A stretch of DNA of 64,000 nucleotides from Stappia sp. (GCA_002722295.1 PBLF01000009.1:129768-193767), one strand, 5' to 3'; shown: positions 1 to 8,779, counted from the stretch's first letter. The notes: generated from the sequence alone by a model not told the origin. Translations and numbers: made by a program.

Positions 1-434
1 GCCTCGATGTCCATGCCGCCCTCGGTCGAGACGACGAAGGCCGGACGGCCGACCGTGCGGTCGACGAGGATGGAGAGGTACAGCTCGCGCTCGATGTCGG
101 CGCCGTCCTCGATGTAGAGACGGTTGACCTGCTTGCCGGCGTCGCCGGTCTGCTTGGTCACCAGCGTGTTGCCGAGCATCTCGGCGGCGTGCGACTTCAC
201 CTCGTCGAGCGAGAAGGCGAGGCGAACGCCGCCCTTCGCGTCGGGGCCGAGTTCCTTGAACTTGCCCTTGCCGCGACCGCCGGCGTGGATCTGCGACTTC
301 ACCACCCAGAGCGGACCGGGGAGCTGCTTCGCGGCAGCCTCGGCCTCGTCGGCGGAGAAGATGGCAACGCCCTCGGCCACCGGGGCGCCATAGCCCTTGA
401 GGACCTGCTTGGCCTGGTATTCGTGGATGTTCAT
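1..434 (-). CDS. sucC: Succinyl-CoA ligase, ADP-forming, beta subunit (N-terminal part)
   Basis: This is the beta subunit of succinyl-CoA synthetase, which forms ATP or GTP with succinate from succinyl-CoA in the TCA cycle. About 144 codons of the roughly 398 usual for the family are inside the window; the gene runs off the left edge. The protein begins [12 protein letters not shown], the typical start of the ATP-grasp domain, and carries [12 protein letters not shown] at about residues 49-60, the glycine-rich nucleotide-binding segment. The ATG at 434 is preceded by GGGAGATC. It lies 67 bases after mdh on the same strand, the usual alphaproteobacterial order mdh-sucC-sucD-sucA, so co-transcription with mdh is inferred. 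A strong hairpin separates the two genes. Confidence 0.95.
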   Translation of the reverse strand, partial: MNIHEYQAKQVLKGYGAPVAEGVAIFSADEAEAAAKQLPGPLWVVKSQIHAGGRGKGKFKELGPDAKGGVRLAFSLDEVKSHAAEMLGNTLVTKQTGDAGKQVNRLYIEDGADIERELYLSILVDRTVGRPAFVVSTEGGMDIE

Positions 435-470
435 GGGTGTGATCTCCCGTTTGGACGGCGCGTCATGCAA

Positions 471-495
471 AGCGGGAGGCCCGAGGCCTCCCGCT
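471..495 (-). terminator. Intra-operon hairpin between mdh and sucC
   Basis: Perfect inverted repeat with two 11-base arms (AGCGGGAGGCC and its complement) around a 3-base loop. It lies 7 bases past the mdh stop codon and 37 bases before the sucC start. On the minus strand the stem is followed by TTTGCATG, a short T-run only. It could be a partial terminator or a 3'-end stabiliser that makes mdh mRNA more abundant than the downstream suc genes. Confidence 0.6.
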
Positions 496-501
496 CAATC
501 A

Positions 502-1467
<966 letters not shown>

Positions 1468-1479
1468 CTATTGCTTCCC

Positions 1480-1489
1480 TTTACGTAAA
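1480..1489. promoter_or_regulatory. TTTACGTAAA palindrome upstream of mdh
   Basis: Perfect 10-base palindrome 16-25 bases before the mdh start codon. The same core is the centre of a 20-base palindrome before sdhC (13265-13284). It falls about 28-37 bases downstream of the transcription start predicted from the promoter at 1524-1552. An operator shared by the two TCA operons is inferred; the regulator is unknown. Confidence 0.5.
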
Positions 1490-1498
1490 ATGGAGCAT

Positions 1499-1517
1499 CG
1501 ACCGTTCTGAACGGTCG
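1499..1517. promoter_or_regulatory. 19-base palindrome at the mdh promoter
   Basis: CGACCGTTC-T-GAACGGTCG: two perfect 9-base arms around one base. A single-base centre makes it unsuitable as an RNA hairpin but suitable for a dimeric DNA-binding protein. It sits at or just after the transcription start predicted from the hexamers at 1524-1552. It was not found at the sdhC promoter, so any regulator would be separate from that of TTTACGTAAA. Confidence 0.45.
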
Positions 1518-1523
1518 CGCATG

Positions 1524-1552
1524 GCACTAAACCCTTTGCGCCCCCGGTGCAA
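1524..1552 (-). promoter_or_regulatory. Putative promoter of mdh-suc operon
   Basis: On the minus strand, TTGCAC (1547-1552), a 17-base spacer, then TAGTGC (1524-1529). The -35 hexamer is good and the -10 poor. It lies in the 122-base gap between zapE and mdh, with the start predicted near 1517. Confidence 0.35.
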
Positions 1553-1586
1553 GCTAATCGAAGGGCGCAACCGGCCCGGCGCGGGC

Positions 1587-2744
1587 TTACTCCGCGTCGC
1601 CCAGCCACGCCTCGGAGCGCATCTCGGTCAGCCGCGAGACCGTGCGCGCGAACTCGAAGGACTCGGTGCCGGTCGTCGCCACATAGAGGCCATCCGGCTC
1701 GGTTTCCGCCGAAATCACGAGCTTGTTTCGCGTGTTGTAGAGCGTGTCGATCAGGTTGATGAACCGCTTGGCGGCGTTGCGCTGGGGCAGGTCCATGACC
1801 GGCACGTTCTCGATCACGAACGTATGGTAGGAATGGGCGAGCCGCTGGTAGTCGGCCGCGCCCAGGGGCTGCTCGCACAGCTCCTTGAAGGAGAACCGCG
1901 CGACGCCGGCGGCCGTGCGTTCCACCGGGATGACGCGCCCCTTGGCCTCCAGCTCCTCCCGGTGGGCGGGAAGCCCGTGGGTCAGCTTGCGCCACAGCGC
2001 GTCCACCGCCTTGTCGGCCTCCCCGCCCAGCGGCGTGAGGTAGAGCGGCGCGCCGGCCAGTTTCTCCATGCGGTAGTCGGTGCGCGCGTCGAGGCAGATC
2101 ACGTCGACGCGGGTCTTCAGAAGCTCCACGAACCCGAGGAAATGCCCCCGGTTCAGCCCGTCCTTGTAGAGGTCGTCCGGGTCGACGTTGGAGGTCGCCA
2201 CGACGACGACGCCAAGCTCGAACAAGCGCGTGAAGAGCCGCCCGAGAATCATCGCATCGGCAATGTCGGTGACGGCGAACTCGTCGAAGCACAGAAGCCG
2301 CGTCGCCTCGGCGAGGTCGGCGGCGACGGGAGGGATCGGGTCGTCGCCGGCGATCTTGCCGTCGCGGATCGCGGCGCGCGCCGCGTGAACCCGCTCGTGC
2401 ACATCGGCCATGAACTCGTGGAAGTGCACGCGGCGCTTCTTCCTCGTCACCGCGATGTCGAAGAACAGGTCCATCAGCATGGTCTTGCCACGCCCGACCT
2501 TTCCCCAAACGTAAAGTCCGCGCAGGGGCTCGCCCGCGCCCTTGCGCTTGCCGAACAGCCAGCCCAGCGCGCTCTTCTTCGAGGCGGGACCGGTCTCGGC
2601 GAGACGCTCGTTCAGCCGGTCGAGAGCGGCGACGACCTCGGTCTGCGCGGCGTCGCGCTCGATCTCGCCCTCGGCAACCAGCGCCTCGTAGCGGCCGGCA
2701 ACCGTATGCGCCAGCGGCGGTGTCCTGTTGGTGGAGGTACTCAC
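1587..2744 (-). CDS. zapE: Cell-division ATPase ZapE (AFG1-like)
   Basis: AFG1/LACE1-family P-loop ATPase; in E. coli ZapE associates with the Z-ring. The chosen GTG at 2744 gives 385 residues, the usual size, beginning with V-S-T-S-T-N; the frame stays open upstream to 2876, so the start is not certain. Walker A is GKVGRGKT at residues 81-88 and Walker B is LLCFDEF. A further arginine-containing stretch, NAAKRFINLID, lies near the C-terminus. It is upstream of mdh on the same strand with a 122-base gap that holds its own promoter signals, so it is probably a separate unit. Confidence 0.9.
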   Translation of the reverse strand: MSTSTNRTPPLAHTVAGRYEALVAEGEIERDAAQTEVVAALDRLNERLAETGPASKKSALGWLFGKRKGAGEPLRGLYVWGKVGRGKTMLMDLFFDIAVTRKKRRVHFHEFMADVHERVHAARAAIRDGKIAGDDPIPPVAADLAEATRLLCFDEFAVTDIADAMILGRLFTRLFELGVVVVATSNVDPDDLYKDGLNRGHFLGFVELLKTRVDVICLDARTDYRMEKLAGAPLYLTPLGGEADKAVDALWRKLTHGLPAHREELEAKGRVIPVERTAAGVARFSFKELCEQPLGAADYQRLAHSYHTFVIENVPVMDLPQRNAAKRFINLIDTLYNTRNKLVISAETEPDGLYVATTGTESFEFARTVSRLTEMRSEAWLGDAE

Positions 2745-2905
2745 GGGCGCGCACTCGCACCCGGCGCCGGGGCGAAAGCCCGCCGGCTCATGTCGACGTT
2801 CGGGACGGTCAAGGGAACCCCCTCGCGATTTGGCTTGAACCTGCAGCTGGATAGCGCGCATCCGCGCGACCGGCAAGGCCGGTGCCCGACCGGGACCGGC
2901 TGGCC

Positions 2906-3334
2906 TCAGTCGTCCGCGGGCTCCGGGCGGCCGGCAAGCGGCGCGGCGAAGACCTCGTCCACCGGAACCTGAAGCGCGGTCGCCAGACGGTTGGTCTGCG
3001 AGGCCATGCCTACGATGGCCAGGAGCTCGCCGAGCTCCGCCTCGCTCATGCCCCTGGCGCGGGCGGCGGCGGTGTGGGAGCGGATGCAGTACTCGCAGGA
3101 ATTGGCAATGGAGACCGCCACATAGAGCATCTCCTTCACCCTGGGATCCAGGGCGCCCGGTCCCATGACCTCGCTGAGGCTCTCCCAGGTCCGCTTGAGA
3201 AGCGCGGGATCATTGGCGAGCACACGCCAGAAATTGTTGATGAAATCGGTCTTGCGCGCGGCGCGGATATCATCGAGGACGGCCCGCGCCGACGGCGCCA
3301 TCTCCTCGTCCGCGAGCACTGGCCAGATGGACAT
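2906..3334 (-). CDS. AhpD-like carboxymuconolactone decarboxylase family protein
   Basis: A 142-residue, probably cytoplasmic, all-helical protein of the CMD/AhpD superfamily. The motif CEYCIRSH near the middle matches the family's E-x2-C-x2-H redox site with a CxxC pair, so an alkylhydroperoxidase-like thiol activity is plausible rather than ring-opening decarboxylase activity. The upstream sequence GGGGAGGGAGG on the minus strand is a strong ribosome-binding site for the ATG at 3334. Neighbours give no pathway. A second, shorter AhpD-like gene lies at 5668-6015. Substrate unknown. Confidence 0.8.
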   Translation of the reverse strand: MSIWPVLADEEMAPSARAVLDDIRAARKTDFINNFWRVLANDPALLKRTWESLSEVMGPGALDPRVKEMLYVAVSIANSCEYCIRSHTAAARARGMSEAELGELLAIVGMASQTNRLATALQVPVDEVFAAPLAGRPEPADD

Positions 3335-3415
3335 GGCCTCCCTCCCCTTTCTCGGGTGGCCGGCCCCTTCCCGGCCCCCATGTCATGCCCGGCCCCGGGG
3401 GGACCGGGCATTTGG

Positions 3416-4015
3416 TCAGCGATAGACCTGGATCGGCGCGCCGGAGACGGTGCGTCCGGAGAAGCTCTCAGCGCCGGTCGAATAGAGCTCGGCGACATTG
3501 GCGCCGCTCGCATCCTTCAGGATCACCTGCTTGCCCTGCAGGTCCCAGGCCGAAACCGTCTGCATTTGCGGCGTCGCGCAGCCGCGCGAGTTCGCGCGGT
3601 AACCGCCGCTCCACTTGGTCAGCGTCATGAAGAGCTTGCAGTTGTCCGAACCGGAGGTGACGGACCAGCCGCCGAGCATGTCCGAGCGGCCGATTTCGCG
3701 GGCCGAGGCCGGAGGCGCGCTCGACTGCGGGTTCGCGGAGGCGACATCGGTGCCGGTTCCCGCACCGTCGATCGGGGCGCCTTGCGCGCCGGGCGCGATC
3801 GGCTGGCCGTACTGGTCGTACTGCTGGGCACCGCCCGGCGTGTTGTAGTCGGGGCCGAGAGGCTCCAGCGACTGGCTCGACACCGGCGCCGTCGGCGTGG
3901 CCGGCAGCGGCGCCGGCCGGTCGCCATAGCCGAGGCGCTGGCAACCGGCCAGGGCGACGGTCAGGCACAGCGCGGTCGCCAGGGGGGCGGTGGCGCGAAC
4001 GGATCGGATCATCAT
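3416..4015 (-). CDS. Omp19/Inh-family outer-membrane lipoprotein (protease inhibitor fold)
   Basis: A 199-residue lipoprotein. The start MMIRSV is followed by a hydrophobic signal ending in the lipobox VALAGC, so the mature protein would begin at that cysteine (about residue 24). A proline-, glycine- and glutamine-rich linker of roughly 80 residues leads to a C-terminal domain with LGGWSVTSGSDNCKLF and a second cysteine in SRGCATP. That is the beta-barrel of AprI/Inh metalloprotease inhibitors, as in Brucella Omp19. No secreted serralysin-type protease gene is nearby, so a role in protecting cell-surface proteins is inferred only from family members. Two adjacent ATG codons (4015 and 4012) are possible starts. 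Confidence 0.8.
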   Translation of the reverse strand: MMIRSVRATAPLATALCLTVALAGCQRLGYGDRPAPLPATPTAPVSSQSLEPLGPDYNTPGGAQQYDQYGQPIAPGAQGAPIDGAGTGTDVASANPQSSAPPASAREIGRSDMLGGWSVTSGSDNCKLFMTLTKWSGGYRANSRGCATPQMQTVSAWDLQGKQVILKDASGANVAELYSTGAESFSGRTVSGAPIQVYR

Positions 4016-4390
4016 CGGATACCCTTGTCGGTCTGTCGTGTCTCGGTCGTGTCGTGTCTCGGTCGTGGCGCCGGGCGCATAGGCCCTCGCGGCTCCACCC
4101 CTTGCGGTTTCGCCCGGGCGTCGCGTCCGCCAGGCGATCTGCCCACAAGTGTTAACCGTCTTGGTGACCAAAACGTTGACGAGGCGCATGAGGTTCAGCA
4201 GATTGGGACCAAATCATGACCTGACGCAAACGGAACCTGCCACGAGCGGCCCGCGCGCATGCCCTTAGGGGCATTGGCGCGCACACGTTCATCGCCACGG
4301 TTCCGCCACAGCGGCGGGCGACACTGTGCATGTAACCAATCAGGTCTGGGGAGACCCGAGGAGCGGTGCCTTCAACGCCAGGAGCGCCGC
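4016..4390. other. 375-base divergent intergenic region
   Basis: Separates the divergent lipoprotein and GNAT genes and must hold both promoters. A small palindrome, ATGCCC-TTAG-GGGCAT, lies at 4259-4274. No convincing -35/-10 pair, RNA gene or extra coding sequence was seen. Confidence 0.5.
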
Positions 4391-4978
4391 ATGTCCGACA
4401 CCATCGCCATCACGCCGGAGCATCCGGCAGAAACCGGGTACTACAGAAAACTCTCCTCCGCCGACCAGCATCTGTTCCGCGACCACCTTCTGCGCCTCGA
4501 CCAGGACGCCCGCCGCGCCCGCTTCGCCATGCTGGCAAGCGATGCGTTCCTGCGTTGCTACGCCGAGACCAGTTTCTCGCTGGGCACGGTGATCCACGGC
4601 TATTTCGCCGGCGGAATACTCAGGGCCGTGGCTGAACTGCGCCCGCTGGGAGACGGCATGAGCGCGGAGGCCGCCTTTTCGGTCGAACCGGAGCTGCAAC
4701 AGACCGGCATAGGAACCCGGCTCATGGAGCTGACCCTGATGGCGGCGCGCAATCGCGGCTGCCACCACATCCTCATGAACTGTCTGGCCACCAATCGCGC
4801 CATGCAGAAGCTGGCCCGCCGCTTTACCGACGACCTCACCTTCGAGATGGGCGACGTCGTGTGCCAGATTTCCTCGAGCCGGCCCTCCGCCTTCAGCCAG
4901 ATCCGCGAGCAGATCTCCGACCTTTACGGTTTCATGGTGTCGCTTACGGAAGGACTGAAGCCCACGGGCCGCGCCTGA
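4391..4978 (+). CDS. GNAT-family N-acetyltransferase
   Basis: A 195-residue protein of the GNAT fold. The acetyl-CoA pocket is marked by FSVEPELQQTGIGTRLM near residues 96-112, fitting the R/Q-x-x-G-x-G/A motif with QTGIG. The C-terminal half (about residues 150-195) has no clear GNAT match and may be an add-on helix region. The ATG at 4391 is preceded by CAGGAGCGCCGC, a good ribosome-binding site; the upstream in-frame extension has no such site. It ends 14 bases from the convergent phosphatase-like gene. The acyl acceptor cannot be predicted. Confidence 0.8.
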   Translation: MSDTIAITPEHPAETGYYRKLSSADQHLFRDHLLRLDQDARRARFAMLASDAFLRCYAETSFSLGTVIHGYFAGGILRAVAELRPLGDGMSAEAAFSVEPELQQTGIGTRLMELTLMAARNRGCHHILMNCLATNRAMQKLARRFTDDLTFEMGDVVCQISSSRPSAFSQIREQISDLYGFMVSLTEGLKPTGRA

Positions 4979-4992
4979 GCCCCTCCCCCGGC

Positions 4993-5463
4993 TCAGGCAG
5001 CCGAGGGGGACACCTTGAGGAGCGGCAGGGCACGGGGCAGAAACTGTCCCGTCGCCATGGCCTCGTCGATGGCCGCGCTCAGGCGGCGGAAGGCCAGGCG
5101 CAGGGCCTCGCGCCCGACGAGACTGCCGGTGGCAAGCTTTTCCATGCGCCAGTCGAGAAGGCGCGCGTCTTCGGGCCAGATCGGGCGGGTCGCATCGAGG
5201 GCGGCGGGCGTGAGGCCCACCACCACATCAGGCACCGGAGCCGCAGGCAGCGAGAACAACTCGAAGCTCTTGGGCTCGAGCGCCGCATCGTCGACACCAG
5301 CCTCGCCAAGAACGCGCGACACGCCCTCCGCAAGTGCTGGAGCTGGTGCGAGACCGGCGGAAAAGGCGCGCACGCGGCCCTGCCCGGTCCGGTTCAGATA
5401 GGCCTCTGCCATGGGGCCAAGGCGGGCATTGTCATCGCACAGGAACAGAACCGTCGTCGGCAT
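4993..5463 (-). CDS. Low-molecular-weight phosphatase-like protein with degenerate P-loop
   Basis: A 156-residue protein of the LMW protein-tyrosine phosphatase / arsenate reductase fold: it starts PTTVLFLC and continues with MAEAYLNRT and AFSAGL, matching family landmarks. The P-loop reads C9-D-D-N-A-R-L-G-P-M-A-E-A, so the arginine sits at Cys+5 where functional members have Cys-x5-Arg (Cys+6), and the usual C-terminal Asp-Pro general-acid motif is not evident. Catalysis may therefore be lost or altered. The ATG at 5463 follows GCGAGGAGTGAAA. It is convergent with the GNAT gene. A pseudo-enzyme or sensor role is inference only. Confidence 0.7.
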   Translation of the reverse strand: MPTTVLFLCDDNARLGPMAEAYLNRTGQGRVRAFSAGLAPAPALAEGVSRVLGEAGVDDAALEPKSFELFSLPAAPVPDVVVGLTPAALDATRPIWPEDARLLDWRMEKLATGSLVGREALRLAFRRLSAAIDEAMATGQFLPRALPLLKVSPSAA

Positions 5464-5667
5464 TTTCACTCCTCGCCGCATCTCACGCCGAATCGCCCCC
5501 GCCCAGCGCCACCGGTTCTAGGGGCGCTCGGAGACGGCACTGTGACGGCAACCGGACAGTCTTGTGGCAGACGGTGTCGCCCCCGACGGTCCGGCACCGC
5601 GCGCCAGAAAATGCGCGACACCTGGAAAAGTTCCCGCAAATCCGCGATTTACGCGATGTCCCGGAAT

Positions 5668-6015
5668 TCAGTCGGACGAAAAGGCGTCGTAGGCGGTCAG
5701 CGCTTCCGCGCCATAGATCATCGACGGGCCGCCGCCCATGTAGACGGCGACACCGATGGTCTCCATCACCTCCTGACGGGTGGCGCCATATTTCGCCGCC
5801 GCCTTGGCATGATAGGCAAGGCAGCCGTCACAGCGTGCGGTAATGCCGATGGCAAGGGCGATGAGCTCCTTGGTCTTGCTGTCGAGCGCGCCCTCGCCGA
5901 TCGCCGCGCGGGCGAGTTCGTGGAACCCCTTGGCGACGCCCGGAATCCCGGCACGCACCTCGCCCATGCGCGCGTCCGTCTGGGTGATGAAGGATTGCCA
6001 GTCGCTGACAGCCAT
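5668..6015 (-). CDS. Small AhpD-like carboxymuconolactone decarboxylase family protein
   Basis: A 115-residue single-domain CMD/AhpD-fold protein. The motif ARCDGCLAYHAKAA gives a CxxC pair followed three residues later by histidine, the redox-site pattern of AhpD-type proteins. It is close in size to the single-domain 4-carboxymuconolactone decarboxylase-like family and unlike the 2906-3334 gene in the remainder. GGGAGAGG lies just before the ATG at 6015; upstream in-frame codons lack such a site. A thiol peroxidase or disulfide function is plausible, but there is no pathway context. Confidence 0.8.
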   Translation of the reverse strand: MAVSDWQSFITQTDARMGEVRAGIPGVAKGFHELARAAIGEGALDSKTKELIALAIGITARCDGCLAYHAKAAAKYGATRQEVMETIGVAVYMGGGPSMIYGAEALTAYDAFSSD

Positions 6016-6149
6016 GTGACCTCTCCCCTTGTCGCCGCTTGCGCGGCACGACCTGTGTGCCGCACCTCTATCGCTTCGCGCTGTCCGCGCGCCTTGCGAT
6101 GGATCAAGGTTTCTCATGAAAACGCGGCGGAATGCCGCCGGGTTTCCGC

Positions 6150-7187
6150 CTAGGGTGTGGTCAGGGCCAGAACCAGCGCCAGCCCGAGGCCGGAGACGAA
6201 AAGCCACGCGAAGCCGCCGAGCGCCAGAGGCCGCAGGCCTTCCGCTCGCAGCCGCGAAAGCCGGGTCTCCAGCCCCATGGCGGCGAGCGCCAGCGACAGC
6301 AGGAGGGTCGTGGCAAGACGCGCGTCCTCGAGAAGCCCCTGCGGGAGCGCCACGGCGCTGTTCAGCCCGACCATGGCGAGAAACCCGAGCACGAACCAGG
6401 GCAACGGCGGTCGCCCGGCCGCCCCGCCTGCGCCATCGCCCCTGCGCATGAAGGCGAGGGAGAACACGAGCGGGGCCAGCAGCACCACGCGCGCCAGCTT
6501 GGCGATGGTCCCCGTGTGACCGGCCTCGTCGCCGACCTGGAAGGCCGCCGCCACCACCTGGGCCACCTCGTGGATCGTCGCACCACTCCAGAGCCCGTAG
6601 GCGACCTGACCAAGGTCCAGGGGCACCGCCAGCAGCGGATAGAGCAACATCGACAGGGTGCCGAAAATGGTCACGCAGGCAATCGCATAGGCGACTTCCT
6701 CGTCACGGGCGCGGGACACGAGATCGGTGGCGAGAACGGCGGATGCGCCGCAAACGGCGGTTCCGGCGGCGATCAGTTCGGACAGCGGCCGTGACACCCC
6801 CAGCCAGGCGCCGACACGCCGGGTGACGACAAAGGTCGCGACGAGGGTCACCACCACGATGGCGATGCCACTGACACCCAGCTCCGCGACCTGGGCGAGC
6901 GTGAGCTGCAGGCCGAGCAGAATGACCCCGAGCCGCAACAGCCGCTTCATGGAAAAGGCGATGCCCGGCAGCAGGACCCCGGGGAGCGGAACAAGGTTGC
7001 CGATGACGATGCCCGTGACGATGGACAACAGCAGCGGACTGAGCGCGCCGACGCCAAGCCGCTCGTGCAGGAAAAGCGCGCCGAGCGCAATCGCCAGCGT
7101 CAGGGCCAGCCCGGGAAGAACCGCCCCGACCTGTCGCAGGTGGCGGGAGAGAGGGAAACGGGCAAGCGCGGTCATGCGGGAACTCAT
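6150..7187 (-). CDS. YeiH-family putative sulfate exporter / inner-membrane transporter
   Basis: About 345 residues, almost entirely hydrophobic, with roughly ten predicted membrane segments, fitting the YeiH family (conserved hypothetical protein 698). Landmarks are GIVIGNLVPLPG, a glycine-rich ILLGLQLTL segment and TAVCGASAVLA in the centre. Members have been proposed to export sulfate or related anions, but the substrate is not firmly known. The start is uncertain: ATG codons at 7187 and 7175 are in frame and neither has a clear ribosome-binding site. It is divergent from a LysR gene, the same arrangement as yeiH-yeiE in E. coli, so control by that LysR protein is likely. Confidence 0.82.
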   Translation of the reverse strand: MSSRMTALARFPLSRHLRQVGAVLPGLALTLAIALGALFLHERLGVGALSPLLLSIVTGIVIGNLVPLPGVLLPGIAFSMKRLLRLGVILLGLQLTLAQVAELGVSGIAIVVVTLVATFVVTRRVGAWLGVSRPLSELIAAGTAVCGASAVLATDLVSRARDEEVAYAIACVTIFGTLSMLLYPLLAVPLDLGQVAYGLWSGATIHEVAQVVAAAFQVGDEAGHTGTIAKLARVVLLAPLVFSLAFMRRGDGAGGAAGRPPLPWFVLGFLAMVGLNSAVALPQGLLEDARLATTLLLSLALAAMGLETRLSRLRAEGLRPLALGGFAWLFVSGLGLALVLALTTP

Positions 7188-7278
7188 CGTCGTTGAAGCG
7201 GTCCGGGGCATTGAAGCGGCCGTGGGATACTGGCCGGGCACTTCACCCTAGGACGACATCTTCAATCGACAAAACGCG

Positions 7279-7316
7279 TTATTCTTGTCATAATCATCCA
7301 ACATATCGATTGATAT
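7279..7316. promoter_or_regulatory. Paired LysR-type operator candidates between yeiH-like and lysR genes
   Basis: Two AT-rich inverted repeats in an otherwise GC-rich gap: TTAT-N7-ATAA at 7279-7293 and ATATC-GATT-GATAT at 7303-7316. Both have the T-N11-A type geometry typical of LysR-family sites, and they lie about 50-85 bases before the lysR start. Autoregulation and control of the divergent transporter gene are inferred. Confidence 0.5.
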
Positions 7317-7364
7317 CAGAATGCCTTTGCTTGACGCATAGCGCGGGCGGATCCGGCCAGCATC

Positions 7365-8261
7365 ATGACCCTTGAACAATTGCGCATCTTCATCGCCGTG
7401 GCGGAGGTGCAGCACATGACGCGCGCGGCCGAAGCGCTCGGGCGCACCCAGTCGGCGGTCAGCGCCTCCATCGCGGCGCTCGAATCCCGTCACGGCGTGA
7501 TCCTCTTCGACCGCGTCGGGCGGCGCATCGAACTGACCGAAACCGGGCGGCGCTTTCTCGGCGAGGCGCGCGGCCTGCTCGCCCGCGCGGCCCAGGCCGA
7601 ACGGCTGCTCGACGGTCTCGGCGGCGACGTGTCCGGGACGCTCCACGTTCACGCGAGCCAGACGGTCGCCAGTTACTGGCTGCCACCGTTCCTCGCCCGC
7701 CTGCGGGCCGCGCATCCGCGACTCGCCATCGTGCTGCGGGCCGGCAACACGTCCGACGTCGCCGAGGCCGTGCGACGGGGACAGGCGGACATCGGCATCG
7801 TCGAGGGCGAAACGGAAGACGAGGACCTCACCGCCACGCCGGTCGGCGAGGACGCGCTGGTGCTGGCGCTCGCGCCCGGCCATGCGCTGGCGTCCGCCAC
7901 GTCGGTGAGCGCTGGCGACCTTGCCTCCACGCCATGGGTCATGCGCGAGGAAGGCTCCGGCACCCGCGCCGCCTTCGAGCGGATCCTGACGCGTTTCGAC
8001 CTGTCGTCCGACCGCCTCGACGTCCTGCTGGAACTGCCCTCGAACGAGGCGATGATCGCCGCCGTGGCGACCGGCGAGGCCGCCTGCGTGGTCTCGCGGC
8101 TCGCCGCCGAGCCCGCCCATGCGGCCGGGCGCATCGCGCTCGTCGCCTTGCACGACGGGGACAGGCGCTTCACCGCCCTTTCCCACCGTCAGCGCCACCC
8201 CACACCCGCCGCCGACGCACTCCTCGCCCTCATGCGCGAGACGGCGACGTCCACCCCTTGA
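7365..8261 (+). CDS. LysR-family transcriptional regulator (YeiE-like)
   Basis: A 298-residue LTTR. The N-terminal winged helix-turn-helix covers about residues 1-60 (LRIFIAVAEVQHMTRAAEAL, then QSAVSASIAALE). The effector-binding domain begins near residue 88 with SGTLHVHASQTVASYWLP, the CysB/CysL-like pattern. It is divergent from the YeiH-family transporter, which matches E. coli yeiE beside yeiH and suggests it senses a ligand linked to sulfur anions or iron; that is inference. Two AT-rich palindromes in the shared promoter region are likely binding sites. The frame closes cleanly at 8261. Confidence 0.85.
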   Translation: MTLEQLRIFIAVAEVQHMTRAAEALGRTQSAVSASIAALESRHGVILFDRVGRRIELTETGRRFLGEARGLLARAAQAERLLDGLGGDVSGTLHVHASQTVASYWLPPFLARLRAAHPRLAIVLRAGNTSDVAEAVRRGQADIGIVEGETEDEDLTATPVGEDALVLALAPGHALASATSVSAGDLASTPWVMREEGSGTRAAFERILTRFDLSSDRLDVLLELPSNEAMIAAVATGEAACVVSRLAAEPAHAAGRIALVALHDGDRRFTALSHRQRHPTPAADALLALMRETATSTP

Positions 8262-8317
8262 CCCGCGTCGACAAGGCGCGACAACGTCAGCATACCTGCC
8301 CACACGGAGCCGACACG

Positions 8318-8695
8318 ATGCCTCTTGCCCTCTGGTGCGTTCTGATTGCCGCCCTTCTGCCGTTCCTCTCGCTGCTGCCGGCCAAGTTCACCCGCGAGTT
8401 CGACAATGCCCGTCCGCGCGATCCCGAGTTCTGGAAGGACGGCTTCAGGGCACGGGCCAACGGCGCACACCAGAACGGCTTCGAGGCCTTCCCCTTCTTC
8501 GCCGTGGCGGTCATCACCGGCCTGTGGCAGGGCGGAAACGCGCAGTGGATCGACAGCCTCGCCGGGCTCTTCATCGGCGCACGCGTGATCTATGTCTTCT
8601 GCTACTGGAGCGATCGGGCGACGCCGCGCTCCCTGGCCTGGGCCGTCGGCCTCTTCTCGACCATCGCGATCTTCACAAGCCCCGTGTGGAGCTGA
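8318..8695 (+). CDS. MAPEG-family membrane protein
   Basis: A 125-residue integral membrane protein with about four predicted helices. The segment ANGAHQNGFEAFPFFA at roughly residues 49-64 matches the MAPEG family's conserved His/Asn/Glu cluster between helices 1 and 2. Eukaryotic family members are glutathione-dependent membrane enzymes; the bacterial short form is usually annotated only as a MAPEG protein. CACGGAGCC precedes the ATG at 8318. It lies 56 bases after the LysR gene on the same strand and ends before a bidirectional terminator shared with sdhB. Confidence 0.82.
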   Translation: MPLALWCVLIAALLPFLSLLPAKFTREFDNARPRDPEFWKDGFRARANGAHQNGFEAFPFFAVAVITGLWQGGNAQWIDSLAGLFIGARVIYVFCYWSDRATPRSLAWAVGLFSTIAIFTSPVWS

Positions 8696-8779
8696 GAAGG
8701 CGGTCGGCGTTTCCGTCCATTTCTGAGTGGAGTTCCGGCCACCGGAAGCGCATCCCCAGGCGACTCAGCCTTCCAACGC

